From Quillaja saponaria (taxonomy: Eukaryota; Streptophyta; Magnoliopsida; Fabales; Quillajaceae), in NCBI GenBank assembly GCA_029379385.1, contig CM055605.1:19496950-19560949 (forward strand): a stretch of 64,000 nt of DNA, in the 5' to 3' direction. The position numbers were made by a program, and so were the translations under genes. Within the stretch, counting starts at the first letter, position 1; every line of letters begins with the position of its first letter. Shown in pieces: positions 58,140-64,000 of the stretch. The notes beneath the pieces are model-generated. The model was not told the DNA's origin and made no database searches. It was given only the letters and a program-made list of their open reading frames with translations.

Positions 58140-60180
58140 GTAATTTACTTTCCTTCATAGAAATGATTATCAAGACTATATTATATAGTCAAAATGCTGA
58201 TTCATTTCTCATCAAACTATATATATTAGTACAATCACACTATTTATACATGTCTCTATATTGTTGCCATCCATCATAATTTTTTTATTAATGACTAGAA
58301 TACAAATTTAAAATTTCTTTTCCTCATATGAAGTATATAACAATATTAGAATAAATATTGAAGACATTTTTTTATATAGTTTTTAAATTATTCATGGTGA
58401 TATTACTTATGACTTTATGAAGTTCTAATGATAATCAAGAAATTATGCTCCTTTCTTGATTTTTTAAGCTTGAATCATTTAGAGGTCTTGATGAATAAAA
58501 TTCAAATAGATTTCTTAGACCTAATGTGAATAGTAATAAGCCGAGATAAACATCAATTTAATGGAAAAAAAAAAGTTACATATATTACTTATTATAATAA
58601 GTGCATTTTCTCATTAATTTTATTTTTTAAACATTAATTAAACTTATTTTTAACTTAAATTAGGTTAAAGAAATTTATAAAAAGCACAAGGTAACTATTG
58701 GTTTTTTTTGTTTTATAACACCAAGACATTGGTAGCAATGGGGCTCGTGTCTACATTAATCCTATGAATTAGAAATAAATCAAAATTGTTCTTCCTCACA
58801 ATTTTCTCAGACATTTTAGATGTTATGACCGAGTGTGAGGCCTCGCTGATTAACATAAAAATAGGAAAAAATAGACATTGAGCAAAGCAATATTGCATGT
58901 AAATGAGAGTTGTGTAGCCATTGCAACTAGGACCCACATGTATGGGAGGTTAGTACGTCACTCATAAAGAGAATTGTTCAAGAAGACAAGTGACATTGAC
59001 AGTAATTGGAATCATAAATATCATTGCCCATATCAATCAAAGGAACAGTAATATTAAGTATAACTTCATCTCACATTACGATGTAACACATCTTTTGCAT
59101 TTACTTAATAATAAATGTTCTATCAATCATCCCCGGTCTATATCTAAGTGGACTTGAAAGCCGCGTTCAAGGATTGAAATACTGTTTCTTGTACAAAATC
59201 GACAGAAACGAAATAATATCGATTTGTTCAAAAACAAAAACGTATAACATACATATTAGAAACATCATGAGAATTTGTATAATACCAAAACAATATAGGA
59301 ATATCATGTAATACTAATATGAAAGTGATTAACTAAATTAAATGATAAAAATTTAAAATAATACCAACACTTAATTGTATTTATTTTCTTGTCATTTGAC
59401 TAACTTGTATGTTGAAGATAATTGATTTAGATTTATTAGAATTAATTTAAATTGATTTGTAATTTTTATGTCTTCTCTTTAGTGAATAATAAACTATCAT
59501 ATGTACTAATGATAATAATTGCAAAATCTTAATGCGACGCAAAACTCAAATATTTGTTTAGAGATACTTGTTATACCTCCATTAGAATGTCGGTTAAGAT
59601 AAACCAAAGGTAGTGGTCTCATGCGATTTTTACAGTATTACAAGGTTTCATGAAAGTCTTAGATAATAAAGTCATTCAACTGCAGTTACTTGACATCAAT
59701 TTGCTCTTTAGAGTTTTTGAGACTCTGATACCATGGAAAGAGACTAATATATTTATTTTATGGATATAAAACACAGTCACTCAATCTTTTACAATTATAA
59801 AATATTTAATTTATAGGCACTATAAAAATAATTATAATTGACTAATGATAAAATTAAAGCATAAATTTTATTATAATTTTGTTTATGATTATACTCACAA
59901 TTAGATATATAGTCTCATTCATTAATTATGAAAATGTACTCAAAGTAATCATATACATATTAACTGAATTAAATGATAAAATTTTAGAAAATACTAATAA
60001 GTAATTATATTTGCTTTCTTATAATTTTACTAACTTTCATATAATATATTTTTTTTAACTTATAGTTTTTTATACTTCACCAAATCTAATAGTCTAATTT
60101 AGTTTATTCAATTTTTGTGTTTTAATTTTATTTTTATAATGAAGTATAAATATAAAAAAGTAAAAAAAAAAAAAACCTAA
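58140..60180 (-). repeat. Non-coding LTR-retrotransposon-like repeat, copy B
   Basis: Homologous to 22855-24830 for about 2 kb. The primer site on the minus strand at 59721-59733 reads TGGTATCAGAGTC, a good tRNA-Met match, better kept than in copy A. LTR side would be 59734 to about 60180. No gag or pol frame was found. Confidence 0.65.
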
Positions 60181-61140
60181 TTTTGTTAGTTATAATTTTC
60201 AAATTGAAAGAATATGAACTCACAGGAGACAACGATGACCATAGTGGTGACATGATGGAGATGATGACAAATATCTTCGCCAAAGACAATTATTGCTATC
60301 ATTGTGACAAGATAGAGATAACAAATCGTTAAAAATTTTCAGAGACAATGACAATTACCATCTGAATCTGTCGGAGATAATGATCTAATACTTAAAACAA
60401 AATTCCGATTATACTTTATTTATGTGATCCAAATCTCTAAATTGTGATTTTAGTTCTAATAAAATTGAATTTGTTTTGAAAATTTTAATTTCATTTTCAT
60501 GTATCTAAACGTACCATTAGATGGCCTTTGGTTAAGCAACATCGGCCGTAGACGCAGGTCATTTGGCATGCCACGGCCCATGCTGATTATCCGACAAGCG
60601 ACCGAGAGGTACTTCTAAGATGTGCATTCTAGGACCGCGATCTCACCATTTTTTTTCTTTTTAATACCTGTATCTTTTAGCTTTATTTCTTTTTGCCTTT
60701 CTATCAATTAAATTAAATTTTTAGACAAATAAAACACAATAAAAAAGAATATATATATATATATATATTTTTTTTTTAAATTTACACACAAATCACCTAT
60801 ATCATGGTCATAAATCAAAAACTTTGGACAACCAACACATACACTAAAAATGCAGGCAGACGGAGACGATGGTCCTCGTCATCGTCTCTTCACCAATTCA
60901 AATAGACTCTTAAAGAGTCTGTATTATATGCTGCAAGTATGACACTTTGATATGATTACCTTGTAGGCTAGTAAGAATATGAGGCAGAAGAGCTGTTTGC
61001 AATAGTCATCTAAGAAACCATTTGTATTTTCTTGCCATTTCCAAACCCGGTTCCATGAAAGTAAAACCGTTGTACCAGACGTACTGACCCAGGATTCAAA
61101 ATTTAAAGACCTGCTTTTGGGGAAACAGGGGGATACGTTT
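60181..61140. other. Intergenic DNA upstream of the MET1-like gene
   Basis: Contains GATGA/GACAA-rich low-complexity sequence (60220-60380), a (TA)n tract at 60749-60769 and poly-T next to it. No gene recognised. Confidence 0.45.
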
Positions 61141-61154
61141 TCTTGTTAGGCGAT

Positions 61155-61165
61155 GCGCGCCAAAA
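61155..61165 (-). promoter_or_regulatory. E2F-type binding site
   Basis: On the minus strand TTTTGGCGCGC, a close fit to the E2F consensus TTTSGCGC. It lies about 195 bp before the proposed start codon of the MET1-like gene. Maintenance methyltransferase genes are commonly controlled with DNA replication, which fits, but binding is inferred from the motif only. Confidence 0.5.
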
Positions 61166-61360
61166 TCCTTTCACAGAAAATCACGTACCTCCGTTCAGAC
61201 AAGAGTCCATTCACATTAAAGCCCCCAGAGGAGGAAGTAGAAGAAAACAAAGTAAGAAACAAACCACCAACCTATACAGCTTTACTATTTCTCTGAAGTT
61301 TAGTTTTGCTCATTTACGTCGTCAGTTTCGTTTCCTTCCGTCTTTGAAGAAAATTAGGAG

Positions 61361-61432
61361 ATGGGATCTATTACTCTGGTTCTGAAGTGCCCAATGGATC
61401 TTCCACAAGTGGTTCTTCTAAATCATCATAAG
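61361..61432 (+). pseudogene. MET1: MET1-like exon 1 (probable)
   Basis: ATG GGA TCT opens a short 72-bp exon ending AAG before GTAAAA, a usable donor. In the plus-one frame it reads SGSEVPNGSSTSGSSKSS and then a stop, a Ser/Gly-rich start like those of plant MET1 proteins, while the ATG frame gives an unrelated peptide. A one-base frame change near the start is therefore suspected. The link to the exon at 63267 rests on position and composition. Confidence 0.4.
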
Positions 61433-63266
61433 GTAAAACAAAATTTTTGCAATCTACTTTAGTTTTGGGTTTATGGTTGCAGAATTCTAGGTTTTTGTGA
61501 TCACTGTATTGTAGTTAAATCATAAGTTACAGTGTAGTTTGTTTCTCAGAATTTACGATAAACTAGAGGGTAGTTGTTTCTTTTTTGTTTTTGTTGTGTT
61601 TTCTTTGTTTCAAACATGACTCAGTGCCCATTTTTCTCCAATTTGTAAGCTTCCACCTTCAAATTTAATTTTGGTTTTTGGCTTGTTGCTTGCTCCACAA
61701 CACATAAATCTTTTATCCTGAGTGCCAAATAATTGGGTTGGTTGCTATTTCATCTATAGTCTATATTTCTTCTTCTGTTTAAGGCCAAGTATTATTTATT
61801 CATATCTGAAGGTAACCTAAATATTAAATATTGTGTCACCAAATTAAAGAAAAATAAAAGAAAGTTTGCTCTTGAAGGGTTTTTAGTCTGCTCCCCGTAA
61901 TTAGACTGGTTTGTTAATAATTCCTTTGTTCTTCTGGCTTGTTCTTTTGTGGTAGTTCAGTCAACATCAGGTTATATACCATTGTTCTGAAAATCTGATA
62001 TGCGTACATTATGTATTTGCAAGTGGGAGTGTCTGTATATTTTTTTAATCCGCTACTATAAACTCAAGTGCCTTATAGTTTCTAATATGGTGCTTATCTT
62101 ACAAGTATTTGTTGCATTTATGCACACACACATATATATATTTAGCCCTGAAATGGATCAACTGGTTGAGTGGTTGTGTTATGGAAATTAAAAATCTGAA
62201 GTTTTGCTGTTCTCAACCCCTTAGGCACAGCAATATGATAAGTTATAATCCATGGACCCTTCTGATGCAGTGGGTAGAGGCCTCTGCATGTATCTGGCTT
62301 CCCAATCCCTTCAGCCAAGAGGGTTAATATTTCTGTGTTTTCAAAATGGAAAAAAGGAAGATTTTTGCATGCAGAGGATGCTTATTGTATTGTTTGTCAT
62401 ACTGTTTTGTATACTTCGTATGCTGTTGTCTTTTCATCCCAGATTCTGTCATGCAATCTACTTATCCACTTGTTTGTGCCTACTTGCATGTTTATTTTTG
62501 TTCATTTATAACTGCAAGTTCTGCAACTCTTTAATATATCTCTTAGTGTCCTCATATTTTTTCTTTCTATTTCGCTTATTTATTTTTTCTATTCATTTTT
62601 TTGGCATTCTTGCTTGCATGTGATACATCTACTTAATACATGTTAAATTCTACTTTGGCTTTGTTCATAATTAAATTATGTCGCCATCTTATCTATTTCT
62701 GTCCATCCAGAAATGTTTCATTGTTGTAGTGGTAATAGAATAGATGTTGCTAATACAAATTCGTGGTTGAATGCTTGCTGGTGTAGCAAAATCACATTTC
62801 ATCTTCCCTCTTGATGTCTAGAGTGATATTTTTAACATAATACTTTTAGATTCTGCCATGCGGATCTATCCACGAAAGTTGTAGACAATTTGTGTTCTCC
62901 TCAACAAATCAAGGTTTAACTGCAATTAATTGGGAATGACGACATGAGTCCTTTTCGCAGTATTGAGCTAATAGAGCATTTATTTGTTATTATGTTGGCT
63001 ATTGGCAGTATCATGGTTACCTTTTCCATCCGCCTGCACACCAATATAGCATCTTTAACACATAACTAAAGTTCAGCCAACTTTCACCCTCTTGTTATCC
63101 TCCATTAGTGTGCATGCCACCATACAAATGATATTTATATTTCATATTATAAATCTTCTTTATATGATATCTCTACTTGTCGTATGCTCCTTCATTTGTC
63201 TTTTTGGATTTTCCTTATAAAACTTAAAAAACTTGCAGTCTTTCTTCTTCATGCTTTAATACTTAG
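61433..63266 (+). other. Probable large intron of the MET1-like gene
   Basis: No domain was recognised in the 1.8 kb between the two MET1-like exons. It is T-rich as plant introns are. Open frames at 62000-62623 are T-rich, hydrophobic and look like chance. The possible acceptor at 63266 ends in ...ACTTAG. Confidence 0.45.
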
Positions 63267-64000
63267 GAATGAAGAACATCAAAAGGTAACAGAATCTAAT
63301 AGATCCAACTCCTAATAAAGAAGCAATGATAGGGGCGAAATGAAAGAAGAGAAGTTGTCTGACAAAAATGAAGTGCCTGCTTGGTTCATGTAACAATGCC
63401 AGACGAGTGCGCAGCCCGCAAAAATTTGAAGGAGAGATTGATTTCCATATCTAAAAAGGATTCTCTTATTGAAATAACGAAGGATCAATATGCTGATGAA
63501 AAGATTTCGGCTCTACACTTGACTTCTGGACAAGATGATGGTCACCCAAATAGAAGACTCACTGATTTTGTCTTGCATGACGCAAATGGTGTTCTACAAA
63601 CCCTTGAGATGTTGGAAGTTGATAACATGTTTATCTCCGGTCTTGTATTGCGTCTGGAAGAAAGTACTGACAAGAAAAAGGAAAAGGGAATCAGATGTGA
63701 AGGTTTCGGACGGATTGAATCATGGGAAGTATCTGGTTGTGAAGATGGATATCCAGTGATATGGCTCTCAACTGATATTGCAGATTATGATTGTCAAACC
63801 AGCAACTAACTATAAAAAATTTATGACCATTTCTTTGAAAAGGCTCGTGTATGTGTAGAGGTTTATAAGAAGCTGACAAAATCTTCTGGAGGTGACCCTG
63901 AGTGCACTCTTGATGAGTTGCTTGCTGGCATAGCTCATTCAATGAGTGGAAGCAAGTGCTTTTCTGGTAGTGCATCTGTAAAGGACTTTGTCATATCTCA
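63267..64000 (+). pseudogene. MET1: DNA cytosine-5 methyltransferase MET1-like, N-terminal part, frame-broken, continues past window
   Basis: The frame from 63381 to about 63795 reads VHVTMPDECAARKNLKERL, then RRLTDFVLHDANGVLQTLEM and EKGIRCEGFGRIESWEV, then YPVIWLSTDIADYDC. This is the replication-foci-type N-terminal domain of plant MET1. MET1 copies CG methylation after replication. After DYDC the frame shifts near 63793 and shifts back near 63823, where [20 protein letters not shown] and [20 protein letters not shown] continue to the window end. Before 63381 the frame is also broken: paired stops lie near 63312, and an A seems lost before TTGGTTCAT at 63381. Catalytic domain not in the window. 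It is a pseudogene or a badly diverged copy; sequencing error is the other option. Confidence 0.8.

Noticed and set aside
61143..61385. 80-codon plus-strand open frame
   Set aside because: Overlaps the probable 5' UTR and first exon of the MET1-like gene in a different frame; no domain.
62000..62623. T-rich hydrophobic open frames
   Set aside because: Composition typical of plant intron DNA; no splice support or family.

Overview
This window is AT-rich nuclear DNA from a flowering plant, probably a eudicot. The evidence is its Ty1/copia and Ty3/gypsy retrotransposons with plant-type domain orders, hAT and Mutator-like transposons, a plant-mobile-domain gene, a REM/VRN1-type B3 gene with introns, and a MET1-type DNA methyltransferase fragment. 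No bacterial, viral or organellar genes were recognised. The species cannot be named from the sequence alone.

Layout. 37-870: end of a gypsy LTR with a tRNA-Met primer site, cut by a 5'-truncated copia element (870-3507) that keeps its 3' LTR. 4108-9960 and possibly to about 10400: a second, minus-strand copia element, decayed, with both LTRs present in part. 11529-14173: the one gene that looks intact, a five-exon minus-strand gene for a protein of about 626 residues with four B3 domains. 16470-17120: a dispersed repeat. 18230-22158: a decayed hAT transposon with its target duplication. 22855-24830: a non-coding LTR-type repeat. 25210-25640: another copia LTR. 25641-26867: a non-autonomous hAT element with a perfect 8-bp target duplication. 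26952-27582: a MITE.

27690-39788 is a degenerate second copy of the B3 gene, split in its exon 2 by a 9.8-kb Tat-type gypsy element (29082-38875) that carries pol with two RNase H domains, a six-copy 146-bp tandem repeat and an antisense gene. Next is a LINE (39788-47620, minus strand) broken by a hAT-type element (40130-41249) and by an unusual 5.5-kb insertion (41487-46984). That insertion has a 5-bp target duplication, but the LTR sequences at its two ends face each other in inverted orientation. 47610-56326 holds a Mutator-like element with a transposase and a plant-mobile-domain gene, both broken, between two gypsy LTR-like repeats. 56338-60180 repeats sequences already seen at 16470 and 22855. 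61150 to the end holds the 5' part of a MET1-like gene with an E2F-type site upstream but several frame breaks.

No operon-like cooperation is expected. The window is best read as a host B3 gene and its dead duplicate, a MET1-derived copy, and layers of nested transposons whose insertion order can be worked out from breakpoints and target duplications.
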